The notes beneath the pieces were generated by a model. It was not told the origin of the DNA. It saw only the letters and a list, made by a program, of their open reading frames with translations, and made no database searches. Positions 27,301-35,676 of a stretch of 64,000 nt of DNA are shown piece after piece; position 1 is the stretch's first letter, and each line of letters begins with the position of its first letter. Source of the DNA: SIG437 sp045648985 (GTDB lineage: Bacteria; Bacillota; Clostridia; UBA1381; UBA9506); NCBI GenBank assembly GCA_045648985.1, contig JAZROZ010000037.1:21581-85580 (forward strand), given 5' to 3'. Both the position numbers and the translations under genes were made by a program.

Positions 27301-27458
27301 AGAGAATGTAAAAAAGAAAAGAGCGCAAAAAGGCAATATAAAGCCTTTTTGCTGCGAACAAACTTCGCCTCTCGGCGTACCTATGTACGCCTTCGGGTAT
27401 CCCAAAGCTTTCGCTTTGGCTCAGTTTGTCCCCTCTAAAACATTTTTTTCGATTCTCT
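27301..27458. repeat. Structured inverted-repeat intergenic element (MITE/REP-like candidate)
   Basis: About 158 bases bounded by inverted AGAGAATgtAAAAAA and TTTTTTcgATTCTCT. Inside are three nested hairpins: CAAAAAGGC/GCCTTTTTG (27326-27352), GGCGTAC/GTACGCC (27374-27391) and CCAAAG/CTTTGG (27402-27419). An outer pair, ACAAACT (27358-27364) / AGTTTGT (27423-27429), encloses the last two. No open reading frame. The layout suggests a small non-autonomous repeat or a strongly folded 3' RNA of the SLH transcript. Confidence 0.55.
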
Positions 27459-27460
27459 TA

Positions 27461-27491
27461 AAAAGGGACAGTGCGAAAGCACTGTCCCTTT
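27461..27491 (-). terminator. Terminator of the folT-flavoprotein operon
   Basis: Perfect 13-bp stem AAAGGGACAGTGC / GCACTGTCCCTTT with a four-base loop; minus-strand T-run follows. It overlaps the stop codon of the flavoprotein gene. Confidence 0.9.
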
Positions 27492-29079
27492 AGCTGTTTA
27501 TTGGTAAATAAGTTTTTATAATCTTCTCTGCCACATTTATTCCGTCAACGGCGGCGCTCATTATGCCTCCTGCATATCCTGCACCTTCGCCGCAAGGGTA
27601 TAACCCAAAAGCAGAAGTGCTTTCTAAATTTTCGTTTCGAAGTATTCTCACGGGTGCACTCGTTCTTGTTTCTATGCCTGTAAGCACGGCTTCTTCTTTA
27701 GCATATCCTTTAATTTTCGTGTCGAAATATAAAAGGGCATCTGATAAAGTGTCAGAAACCTTTAAAGGCAAACATTCACGTAAATCCGCAGGCGTTACTC
27801 CGCAAGTAAAGCTTGGTGTGATTTTTCCAAAATCCTTTGTTTTTCTGTTCTTTAAAAAGTCTCCTACTGTCTGCGCGGGAGCTTTATAGCTTTTGCCTCC
27901 TGAGAAAAATGCAGCTTTTTCAAGCTCTTTTTGAAAACGTATGGCAGATAGCGGAGAAGAGCTTTTAAAATCGTTTTCATCCACATTAACGCAAAGCGCC
28001 GCATTTGAATTTTCCATATCACGTGCATGATAACTCATGCCGTTTGTTACAACCGTGTTTTCTTCTGATGCTGCCGCAACTACTGTGCCACCCGGACACA
28101 TACAAAAAGAATAACATCTGTCGTTTCCGTTTCTATATGAAAGCTGATATGATGCCGCACCAAGTGCAGGATGCCCCGCAAAATCACCATACATCGAGGT
28201 GTCAATATCTTTTCTTAAATGTTCAATTCTCACTCCAACAGAAAACGGCTTTACAATCATATCAATTCCCAGATTAAAAAGCATTTCATATGTATCACGT
28301 GCTGAGTGACCTATTGCTAAACAAAGCACATCACATAAAAGCTCATCGCCCGTTGAAAGTGTAATTTTATTTATTTTATTATTCGATAAATGTATTTTAT
28401 CGAGCTTGGTATTAAAACGTACCTCACCACCTAATGAGATAATTTCTTCTCTCATATTTTTTACAACCTTTGAGAGAATATCTGTCCCAATGTGAGGTTT
28501 AGCTTTATATAAAATATCGTCACAAGCTCCAAATTTTACAAAATCAGAAAGAACTTCTTCTATTTTTCTGTCATTGATTCTTGTCGTCAGCTTGCCATCA
28601 GAAAAAGTCCCTGCGCCACCCTCTCCAAACTGTACGTTAGAGTCGCTATCGAGCTTTTTATCATTCCAGAACGTGTGAACCGCTTTTGTACGTTCATCAA
28701 CAGCTGCACCACGTTCAATAAGTATAGGATTATATCCATGCCTTGCTAAAGTTAGTGCACAGAAAAGACCGCATGGACCTGCACCAATAACAACAGGTCG
28801 GTTTGAAAGTTTTTTTGTGCCGTATATAATCTCTTTCTTTTCTTCATCGGGTATAAAAAGAATATCATTATTTTTTGCGATGTTTTTTTCGCTTTTCAAT
28901 GTAACAAGTACACTGTAAACAAAGGAAATATTTTTCTTTCTTGCATCAATTGATTGTTTTAAAACCTTAAAAGAAAGGCAATCAGAGTCTTTTTTAGACA
29001 ACTTTTTTAAGGCGATACTTTTAAGTTCGCCAAAATCAGTGTCTAATGACGTTTTTATATTATTTATCTGAATTGCCAT
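27490..29079 (-). CDS. FAD-dependent dehydrogenase, COG2509 family
   Basis: A 529-residue flavoprotein. After an N-terminal ferredoxin-like domain of about 90 residues comes the FAD dinucleotide fold GAGPCGLFCALTLARHGY (about residue 98), the motif VQFGEGGAGTFSDGKL, and the C-terminal CGEGAGYAGGIMSAAVDG that closes the FAD site. This matches COG2509, widespread in Clostridia, whose reaction is not established. It follows the folate transporter gene by 9 bases and so appears to be under the same tetrahydrofolate riboswitch. Confidence 0.88.
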   Translation of the reverse strand: MAIQINNIKTSLDTDFGELKSIALKKLSKKDSDCLSFKVLKQSIDARKKNISFVYSVLVTLKSEKNIAKNNDILFIPDEEKKEIIYGTKKLSNRPVVIGAGPCGLFCALTLARHGYNPILIERGAAVDERTKAVHTFWNDKKLDSDSNVQFGEGGAGTFSDGKLTTRINDRKIEEVLSDFVKFGACDDILYKAKPHIGTDILSKVVKNMREEIISLGGEVRFNTKLDKIHLSNNKINKITLSTGDELLCDVLCLAIGHSARDTYEMLFNLGIDMIVKPFSVGVRIEHLRKDIDTSMYGDFAGHPALGAASYQLSYRNGNDRCYSFCMCPGGTVVAAASEENTVVTNGMSYHARDMENSNAALCVNVDENDFKSSSPLSAIRFQKELEKAAFFSGGKSYKAPAQTVGDFLKNRKTKDFGKITPSFTCGVTPADLRECLPLKVSDTLSDALLYFDTKIKGYAKEEAVLTGIETRTSAPVRILRNENLESTSAFGLYPCGEGAGYAGGIMSAAVDGINVAEKIIKTYLPINS

Positions 29080-29088
29080 AGATTTCTC

Positions 29089-29844
29089 CTAGAATTTCAT
29101 TTTATTATATACTTTCAAAAGATACGATATAACATAACTTTGAAGTATTGTCATAATACATTCCTCGATGAAGCGTGGAATGTAAAATGCAATAAATCCC
29201 ATTTCAGACAGAGCTGGGATAAACAACATAAGGATAAATGTGTTTAAAGTTGTAACAATAATATTTGCAGTAAAGAGTACGGTAAAAAGCTTTATAAAAT
29301 CATTTGGTATAGACAGTTTTTCTTTTAAAAGTGTGTCTAATGTAAAGAGTGCTAATGCCAAAATGCCTGCTAAAGTAGGCCATACGGTAAAGAAAGAGAG
29401 TTTTTTAAATCCCAAAAGCCATATTGAATATGTAAAATCAGGATAAAAGCTTGATAATATCCAGTTTGCTGCACCAAAAACAAGAATTACTCCAAAAACA
29501 TATGCAAAAATTTTTTTAAACATTTTGTCATTTATGTTTTTTGCATATTTCCATAAAAACCCTGCCATAACTCCGCCAAGTATTGCAGTAAGTGTTAAAA
29601 GTGGCATATATCCGCCCTCAGGCTTTATTATGTATGCCAAAACGTCAATAACACCATCTGCTATTCCTCCATATAACGGACCAAATAAAAGTGCAGGTAG
29701 CTTGGAAAAGAATGTTGACAAGCCAACACGCATACCTGTTCCCCCGCCAAAGTATAACATATAGCTGAAATTCCTGAGTATCAGTGTGATTGCTATCAGT
29801 AGTGCCGTTTGAATAATTTCCTTAAGTGTTATGTTTTTTTGCAT
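29089..29844 (-). CDS. folT: Folate-family ECF transporter S component
   Basis: A 251-residue membrane protein with six helices and the RVGLSTFFSKLPALLFGPLYGG region typical of the folate/related S components of energy-coupling-factor transporters. It confers substrate specificity and works with a shared EcfAA'T module, which is not in this window. The upstream tetrahydrofolate riboswitch supports folate as substrate. The ATG at 29844 is spaced from an AGGGGA site by seven T's, and that site lies in a hairpin. Confidence 0.87.
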   Translation of the reverse strand: MQKNITLKEIIQTALLIAITLILRNFSYMLYFGGGTGMRVGLSTFFSKLPALLFGPLYGGIADGVIDVLAYIIKPEGGYMPLLTLTAILGGVMAGFLWKYAKNINDKMFKKIFAYVFGVILVFGAANWILSSFYPDFTYSIWLLGFKKLSFFTVWPTLAGILALALFTLDTLLKEKLSIPNDFIKLFTVLFTANIIVTTLNTFILMLFIPALSEMGFIAFYIPRFIEECIMTILQSYVISYLLKVYNKMKF

Positions 29845-29877
29845 AAAAAAATCCCCTTTGTATTCTTTGCAGGGGCT
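29845..29877 (-). promoter_or_regulatory. Riboswitch expression platform hairpin
   Basis: On the minus strand GCCCCT pairs with AGGGGA, followed directly by TTTTTTT and the folT ATG. The 3' arm is the ribosome site, so the hairpin can hide it. With the T-run it may also act as a terminator. Confidence 0.65.
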
Positions 29878-29904
29878 GTCAATAAAAATATTTCATTTTT
29901 AAAA

Positions 29905-30010
29905 ACAGCGGATGGAAGCATTACACCGCAAGAATGACTTAGACAAATCTCTTCGTTCGGAAACTCTACTCCCATTTTCCGACACTTAACGCGCAATGCC
30001 TGCTCTGCTT
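29905..30010 (-). promoter_or_regulatory. Tetrahydrofolate (THF) riboswitch
   Basis: Read on the minus strand, the leader contains the conserved THF-riboswitch elements in order: GCAUUGCGCGUUAAGUG, a stem CGGAAA/UUUCCG enclosing AUGGGAGUAGAG, then ACGAAGAGA, and GCGGUGUAAUGCUUCCAUCCGCUG. GCAUU pairs with AAUGC (P2) and CAG with CUG (P1). It sits directly before a folate S-component gene, as known THF riboswitches do. Recognised from the family's conserved core, not by a covariance search. Confidence 0.88.
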
Positions 30011-30020
30011 TATGGGTAGT

Positions 30021-30049
30021 ATTATACCACTTGAAAGAAGCATTGTCAA
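30021..30049 (-). promoter_or_regulatory. Consensus promoter for the THF riboswitch-folT operon
   Basis: Minus strand TTGACA, 17-base spacer, TATAAT: a perfect sigma-A promoter starting transcription just before the riboswitch. Confidence 0.9.
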
Positions 30050-30068
30050 TAAAGCAAAAGCAAAAGTA

Positions 30069-30097
30069 TTGACTTTAAAAGATATTTGCTATACAAT
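30069..30097 (+). promoter_or_regulatory. Promoter for trkA-trkH
   Basis: TTGACT, 17-base spacer, TACAAT, 57 bases upstream of trkA and divergent from the folT promoter. Confidence 0.7.
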
Positions 30098-30153
30098 ATA
30101 GTCAAAATATAAATGCAGATTATCTGCACACAAAAAGGAAATGATTTTTAAGA

Positions 30154-31509
30154 ATGGAAATTATTATTGTTGGATGCGGAAAAGTTGGTTCATCACTCGC
30201 TGAGCAACTTGATGCAGAAAATCATAATCTTACATTAATAGATACTGACCCCGCCGTATTAAATGAGCTTACAAACACGTTAGATGTAAGAACTGTTGTA
30301 GGTCATGGTGCAAGTCATAGTGTTTTAATGGAGGCAGGAATAGAAACTGCTGACCTTTTGATTGCTATGACGGCATCTGATGAGCTCAATCTCCTATGCT
30401 GCTTGATAGGAAGAAAGGCAGGTCATTGTAAAACGATTGCCCGTGTGAGAAATCCTATATATGGAAAAGAGCTTGAAGTGTTTAAAGAAGAACTCGGGCT
30501 TGCCATGATAGTTAATCCTGAACTTGCAACAGCGACAGAAATTGCACGAATTCTGCGTTTTCCAAGTGCGATTAAGATAGATACATTTGCAAAGGGCAGA
30601 GTAGAAATTTTGGAATTTGAAGTTAAAAAAACTTCAAAGCTCGTTAATTTAAGGCTTGCTGACCTTCGTGCAAAATTTAATTGTGACGTACTCATTTGCG
30701 GTATTCAGCGGGGCGGAGATGTTATAACACCTATAGGTTCGACGCTTTTATATGAGCATGATATTGTTTCTATGGTTGCTAAACCAAAAGAAGCCGCAGA
30801 GTTTTTCAAAAAAGCAGATATCCTTACAAATCCCGTAAAAGATACTATGATAGTAGGCGGTGGAAAAATATCATATTACTTAGCAGCACAGCTGATTAAT
30901 ATGGGAATACGCGTTAAAATAATCGAACAGAAAAAGGAAAGATGTGAGCTTTTAAGCGAGATGCTTCCTGAAGCAATGATTATTCACGGAGACGGAACAA
31001 ACGAAACGGTACTTATGTCGGAAGGTTTAAAGGATGCCCAGTCATTTGTTTCCCTTACAAACCTTGATGAAGAAAATATTATGCTTTCGCTCTATGTTAA
31101 AAATCAGTCAGAGGCTAAAATAATCACAAAAATCAACAGACAGAATTTTGATGTTATAATAGATAAGTTAGAGCTTGGAAGTATTGTATATCCTAAGTTC
31201 ATCACATCAGACAGAATTCTTCAGTATGTACGTGCTATGCAGAATTCAATGGGAAGTAACGTAGAAACTCTTTACAAGATAATAGGAAACAAAGTTGAAG
31301 CTTTAGAATTCCGTGTGAGTGACACATCTCCTGTTATCGGCATACCACTTGCTGAGCTTAATATAAGACAAAATGTATTGGTTACGTGTATTAACAGAAA
31401 AGGGAAAATTATAATTCCAAAAGGTAGTGACGAAATTCATGCAGGTGATACAGTTATTGTCACAACAACAGTAACAGGTCTTACAGATCTCGGTAAAATT
31501 TTGAAATAA
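30154..31509 (+). CDS. trkA: Trk potassium uptake system, NAD-binding regulatory subunit
   Basis: A 451-residue cytosolic regulator of K+ uptake. It has the duplicated RCK architecture of TrkA: Rossmann folds at about 1-130 (GCGKVGSSLAEQL) and 225-350 (GGGKISYYLAAQL), each followed by a RCK-C domain (about 140-220 and 370-450). This two-repeat form distinguishes it from the single-repeat KtrA. It is followed after 22 bases by the channel subunit trkH. Confidence 0.94.
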   Translation: MEIIIVGCGKVGSSLAEQLDAENHNLTLIDTDPAVLNELTNTLDVRTVVGHGASHSVLMEAGIETADLLIAMTASDELNLLCCLIGRKAGHCKTIARVRNPIYGKELEVFKEELGLAMIVNPELATATEIARILRFPSAIKIDTFAKGRVEILEFEVKKTSKLVNLRLADLRAKFNCDVLICGIQRGGDVITPIGSTLLYEHDIVSMVAKPKEAAEFFKKADILTNPVKDTMIVGGGKISYYLAAQLINMGIRVKIIEQKKERCELLSEMLPEAMIIHGDGTNETVLMSEGLKDAQSFVSLTNLDEENIMLSLYVKNQSEAKIITKINRQNFDVIIDKLELGSIVYPKFITSDRILQYVRAMQNSMGSNVETLYKIIGNKVEALEFRVSDTSPVIGIPLAELNIRQNVLVTCINRKGKIIIPKGSDEIHAGDTVIVTTTVTGLTDLGKILK

Positions 31510-31531
31510 TATATTAGAAGAGGTCCTTTTA

Positions 31532-32968
31532 ATGAACTTTGCAATTATTAAATCTTTACTTGGAACGGTACTGCTATTTGAAGGCTTTTTTCTGCTTCTT
31601 CCATGTATCGTATCCATTTGTTATAGTGAAACTGTCGGCATTTATTATTTGGCGGTTGGATTGTTGTGTCTTATTCTGGGTTTTGCTTTATATAAGAAAA
31701 AACCTACAAACAAGATGTTTTATGCTAAAGAAGGTTTTGTGACCGTATCTCTATCGTGGATAATAATTAGTATTGTGGGTGCCTTGCCCTTTGTTTTTTC
31801 AGGTGAAATCAAGAGTTTTACAGATGCACTTTTTGAAACAGTTTCAGGGTTTACAACTACGGGAGCTACGATACTCACAGATGTTGAAGCAATGAGTAAA
31901 ACAGGTCTTTTCTGGCGCTCGTTTACGCATTGGATTGGCGGTATGGGTGTTTTAGTATTCCTGCTTGCTGTTACGCCTTTGGCAGGAGGACATAATTTCC
32001 ATCTTATGCGCTTAGAAAGTACAGGCCCTTCTGTCGGAAAGCTAGTGCCGAAAGTTCGACATACAGCGCTCATCCTATACGTAATTTACTTTGTAATGAC
32101 AGTTTTAAACGTCATATTCCTGCTCATTGGCGATATGCCGCTTTACGATTCTTTGGTAACTGCATTTGCCACAGCAGGAACAGGCGGATTTGGAATATAT
32201 AATGATAGTGTTGCATCATTTAGTTCATATCAACAATGGGTAATAACCATTTTTATGCTCCTTTTTGGTATAAACTTTAATGTTTACTATTTGTTCCTGA
32301 TAAAAAAGCCCCTGCAGGCATTTAAACTGACAGAGTTTCGATACTATTTAGGTATCTTTTTTGCAGCTGCAATTTTGATATTTTTCAATATTTCAGGTGA
32401 TTACACGATAGCAGAAGGAATCAGGCATAGTGCTTTTCAGGTTGCTTCAATTATGACAACAACAGGATATGCAACAACTGATTTTAATTTATGGCCTGAA
32501 TTTTCCAAGACCGTTCTTGTAATACTTATGTTTATAGGTGCGTGTGCCGGCTCAACAGGTGGCGGTATGAAGATTTCAAGATTTATTATAATGGGAAAAA
32601 CAGTAAAAAAAGAAATTACACATCTTCTTCATCCTTCGCTTGTTAAAATAATCAAGGTTGATGGCAAAAGTGTGGAGCACGATGTAATACGTTCGGTAAA
32701 CGTTTATTTAATCACGTTTTTTACAATATTGTTTGTATCACTGCTTTTCATAAGTGTTGATAACTTTAGCTTTACAACAAATGTAACTGCAGTAATAACA
32801 GCACTTAATAACGTAGGTCCCGGTCTTGATATGGTTGGTCCTGCGGGGAATTTTGCTGAATTTTCGAATTTGTCTAAATATGTGCTTATGTTTGATATGC
32901 TTGCAGGTCGTCTTGAGCTTTTCCCGCTTCTTTTGATTTTCATTCCAAGGACATGGCAAAAACAATAA
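31532..32968 (+). CDS. trkH: Trk potassium uptake system, membrane subunit
   Basis: A 478-residue K+ translocating subunit of the TrkH/KtrB superfamily. Four membrane-P-loop-membrane repeats are visible, with filter-like motifs TTGATI, GTGGFG, TTTGYAT and the last loop around NNVGPG. GGMGVLVFLLAVTPL and CAGSTGGGMKISR are typical. It forms an operon with trkA. Confidence 0.94.
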   Translation: MNFAIIKSLLGTVLLFEGFFLLLPCIVSICYSETVGIYYLAVGLLCLILGFALYKKKPTNKMFYAKEGFVTVSLSWIIISIVGALPFVFSGEIKSFTDALFETVSGFTTTGATILTDVEAMSKTGLFWRSFTHWIGGMGVLVFLLAVTPLAGGHNFHLMRLESTGPSVGKLVPKVRHTALILYVIYFVMTVLNVIFLLIGDMPLYDSLVTAFATAGTGGFGIYNDSVASFSSYQQWVITIFMLLFGINFNVYYLFLIKKPLQAFKLTEFRYYLGIFFAAAILIFFNISGDYTIAEGIRHSAFQVASIMTTTGYATTDFNLWPEFSKTVLVILMFIGACAGSTGGGMKISRFIIMGKTVKKEITHLLHPSLVKIIKVDGKSVEHDVIRSVNVYLITFFTILFVSLLFISVDNFSFTTNVTAVITALNNVGPGLDMVGPAGNFAEFSNLSKYVLMFDMLAGRLELFPLLLIFIPRTWQKQ

Positions 32969-32972
32969 ATTT

Positions 32973-33407
32973 TTAATAATTACAAATAAGAGCAAATGTC
33001 ACAATAGCAAGAGCTGAATGGATTTTTAAACCTTTGCGTTTTAAACGTATGGGGAATTCCTGAGGCTCTATTTTTTTGCCTGATAAGCTATATATTGTAC
33101 GTTGAAGACAGAATTGAAAGCAAAGTATTTCATCGTCATATTTTATACTTGAAGCTGTAACGGTGGAGAGTGGATTAAGTCCGTATGAAATTACAACAGT
33201 TTTGTTTTTAATATTTAGTTTTGTTTCTTCGTCAGAATTAAGCAGACATAAATTGCAGTTTGTGTTTTGTAATAGTGAAGAATTGTTATTAATTATTATA
33301 TCACATGTAGCTTTAAAAGGGTCAGCCGTGAAATTGTACTCATTATATAACTCTTTGAGAAAGTTCTTTATTTCACTGTTTTCTTCAATTATTCCAACCG
33401 TGACCAA
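32973..33407 (-). CDS. Small conserved-looking protein of unknown function
   Basis: Not recognised. 144 residues: the N-terminus (VTVGIIEENSEIKNFLKELY) looks like the start of an alpha/beta domain, the middle holds clustered cysteines (NTNCNLCLLNS), and residues about 75-100 carry GLNPLSTVTASSIKYDD, followed by a short C-terminal hydrophobic segment. I start at a TTG at 33407, because GGAGGTG lies 8 bases upstream and the GTG at 33416 is inside that site. It is divergent from the SPOCS/LysM gene and has a sigma-E-like promoter, so a sporulation role is possible. It converges on trkH. Confidence 0.6.
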   Translation of the reverse strand: MVTVGIIEENSEIKNFLKELYNEYNFTADPFKATCDIIINNNSSLLQNTNCNLCLLNSDEETKLNIKNKTVVISYGLNPLSTVTASSIKYDDEILCFQFCLQRTIYSLSGKKIEPQEFPIRLKRKGLKIHSALAIVTFALICNY

Positions 33408-33429
33408 GCTTTCCACCTCCGATTTTTTT

Positions 33430-33457
33430 AGTATATGTAATAATTTAGAGACTATTC
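33430..33457 (-). promoter_or_regulatory. Sigma-E-like promoter before the small unknown gene
   Basis: Minus strand GAATAGT (6 of 7 to KMATATT), 13 bases, CATATACT (close to CATACAnT), followed 23 bases later by the gene's start codon. Assigned by eye from the B. subtilis mother-cell consensus. Confidence 0.4.
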
Positions 33458-33500
33458 TAATATAAATGTACTGAATAATTAAATTTTACGGAGGTTTTTT

Positions 33501-35051
33501 ATGTCTGTTAATTTTGAAACCGAGTTGATAAATTTAAACGAACTCAAAAAAAATGAAAAGTCAATTTTGCTTGTAGAGGGTGATATTATAGTTCCTGATG
33601 TAAATCCCGATATAAGCAAAATACTGCTTGCTGATGCGAATGCCTCAGTGATTTCAAAAGACTCACAAAACGGAAAAATCAATATTTCAGGATGCCTTTT
33701 TGTAAATATTCTGTATGCACCTGAAAATGCCGAAGAAAATATGCCGAAACTAAAGTCCATAAACACCAAGCTTGATTTTCATGATTCATTTAGCTGCAGT
33801 TCTGAAAATCCATCAGTAAGCGTTAAAGCAGATGTTGTATCAGTTAATTACAATGTTGTTAATTCACGTAAAGTAAATGTGAAAATTACGGTTGAGCTTA
33901 ACGTAAAGGCATATGAAAAAAATCAGCTTCCTGTTATTACGGGTGTTTTAGAAAATACTCAGGCTGAAACAAAAATGAAAAGCATCAGTATCCATTCAAC
34001 AGCAGTTGATTGCCAGAAACAATTTGTATTTGCTGAAAGCTTAGAGGTTCCTGCGGCTAAATGCGATATTGAGGAGTTGTTAAAAACTAGTGTAACGATA
34101 ACAAAAGGGGAGTGCAAGGCGTCTAATAACAATATTGCTCTTTCAGGCTCTGTAAATGTATTGACACTTTATACAGGGTTTGAAGAGGGATTTATTCATG
34201 AATGTATGGAGCACGAGCTTCCGTTTTATGAAAATATCGAAGCAGAAGGACTTTTTGATGATTGTATGTGTAACGTCACATATGACATAAAGGAGATTTC
34301 GGCTAACGTTACATATGATTTAAACGGTGACCCGAGAATGATAGAGATTTCTGTTACAATTTGCGCAAATATAACGGCGTCTAAAATTTATGATATGAAT
34401 ATTCTTGAAGATTTATATTATCCGGGCAAGTTATGTACACCTAAAAGAGAAACAAAGAGATTAAGAAAAAATATAAATGAAGGAACAAGCCGCGTTTCAT
34501 TTAAAAATAATATGATGCTTGCAGATGATGCACCTTTAATTGTCCGTGTTTCAAATGTAACGACACGTCCAGTTATAAGAGAATGTGAAAACAAGGGAGA
34601 TAAACTTGTTTTAAGGGGCGATATTACTGCATTTTTGATTTATTGTGCAGATGATGGTGCTTTAAATTCTGAGACTTGTGAATTTGCATTTGAGCATGTA
34701 ATAGACATTGACCCCGCTAATTCAGATTGTCTGTGTGAATATAACGTTTGTGTGACGGGAACAAACTTCAATATTTTAAGCGAAAGAGAAGTTGAAATCA
34801 GGACTAATGTAGAATTTTTTGTAAGAATGACAGAAGAGTTTGATGAGCATATGATTTCGGATTGTACTATTTCTGAGATGCCCGATGATATAAAAAGCAT
34901 GCCGCAAATCATAATATATTTTGTACAAAATGGTGATACACTATGGGATATTGCTAAACACTATAATACAACAATCAAACGTATTAAAGATGCAAATCAT
35001 ATAGAAGAATTATCTGCACCCAGAGAGAAAATATTAATTCCTGCAAGATAG
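33501..35051 (+). CDS. SPOCS (DUF3794) and LysM domain protein
   Basis: A 516-residue protein with repeated SPOCS/DUF3794 segments (about residues 35-120, 160-280 and 315-440) and a C-terminal LysM peptidoglycan-binding domain (about 470-514, YFVQNGDTLWDIAKHYNTT). SPOCS domains occur in spore-coat and exosporium proteins of Firmicutes, often with LysM. It probably localises to the spore envelope of the mother cell. No signal peptide. Strong GGAGG site; its own terminator follows. Confidence 0.88.
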   Translation: MSVNFETELINLNELKKNEKSILLVEGDIIVPDVNPDISKILLADANASVISKDSQNGKINISGCLFVNILYAPENAEENMPKLKSINTKLDFHDSFSCSSENPSVSVKADVVSVNYNVVNSRKVNVKITVELNVKAYEKNQLPVITGVLENTQAETKMKSISIHSTAVDCQKQFVFAESLEVPAAKCDIEELLKTSVTITKGECKASNNNIALSGSVNVLTLYTGFEEGFIHECMEHELPFYENIEAEGLFDDCMCNVTYDIKEISANVTYDLNGDPRMIEISVTICANITASKIYDMNILEDLYYPGKLCTPKRETKRLRKNINEGTSRVSFKNNMMLADDAPLIVRVSNVTTRPVIRECENKGDKLVLRGDITAFLIYCADDGALNSETCEFAFEHVIDIDPANSDCLCEYNVCVTGTNFNILSEREVEIRTNVEFFVRMTEEFDEHMISDCTISEMPDDIKSMPQIIIYFVQNGDTLWDIAKHYNTTIKRIKDANHIEELSAPREKILIPAR

Positions 35052-35054
35052 AGA

Positions 35055-35085
35055 AAAAGCCACAACATATGTTGTGGCTTTTTTT
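35055..35085. terminator. Bidirectional terminator after SPOCS/LysM gene
   Basis: Perfect stem AAAGCCACAAC / GTTGTGGCTTT with a 4-base loop and T-run. It also serves the end of the minus-strand ior operon. Confidence 0.92.
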
Positions 35086-35674
35086 ATGGTCTTATATATC
35101 CTTTTTTAATGTTTTCTTTAATCAAACTTTCAATCGCATCCCAAAGGGCAGGCATTGCAATTTTAGTCTGATAAAGTCTTTTGTAAACCCTGTCTTTTGT
35201 GATGTCAGCTAAGCGCCATGTGTGGCCATCTGTGTTGCAATTTAAAATAAACGGCTCAAATCTGTCAGTAGCTGCTGCATAAATTGATTCTGGAGTTTCC
35301 ATCGCATCAAATTCTTCCCATAGTGCTCTGTATTCTTTATTCTGGTCATCGGGAAGCATACCAAAAATTTTGTCTGCGGCTTCTTTTTCACGTTCTTCTT
35401 TGTCCACATTTGCTTTTTCGTCAAAGGCAAAGGTATCACCTGCATAGACTTCTATGATATCGTGAATTAAAAGCATTTTTAAAACGTGCAAAAGGTCAAT
35501 ATCAGGCTTGTATGCATATTCATATAAAAGCATGGCAATTACTGCAATATGCCATGAATGCTCTGCATCGTTTTCATTTCTTGTTCTGTCAATTATAATG
35601 TTTTTTCTGAAAACACTTTTCATTTTGTCAATCTCAACAATGAAATCAATTTGTTTTTTCAGTCTGTCATTCAT
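35084..35674 (-). CDS. HD-domain phosphohydrolase (YfbR/HDDC2-like 5'-deoxynucleotidase)
   Basis: A 196-residue HD-superfamily protein with metal ligands in AEHSWHIAVIA (His), LLIHDIIEVYAGDTFAFD (HD pair plus the conserved Glu/Asp) and a downstream Asp (TDRFEP). The layout matches HDDC2/YfbR enzymes, which dephosphorylate deoxynucleoside monophosphates. I start at the ATG at 35674 (GGAGGA upstream). It begins 2 bases after the COG4100 gene stops, so it is translationally coupled as the last gene of the ior operon. Confidence 0.83.
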   Translation of the reverse strand: MNDRLKKQIDFIVEIDKMKSVFRKNIIIDRTRNENDAEHSWHIAVIAMLLYEYAYKPDIDLLHVLKMLLIHDIIEVYAGDTFAFDEKANVDKEEREKEAADKIFGMLPDDQNKEYRALWEEFDAMETPESIYAAATDRFEPFILNCNTDGHTWRLADITKDRVYKRLYQTKIAMPALWDAIESLIKENIKKGYIRP

Positions 35675-35676
35675 AA

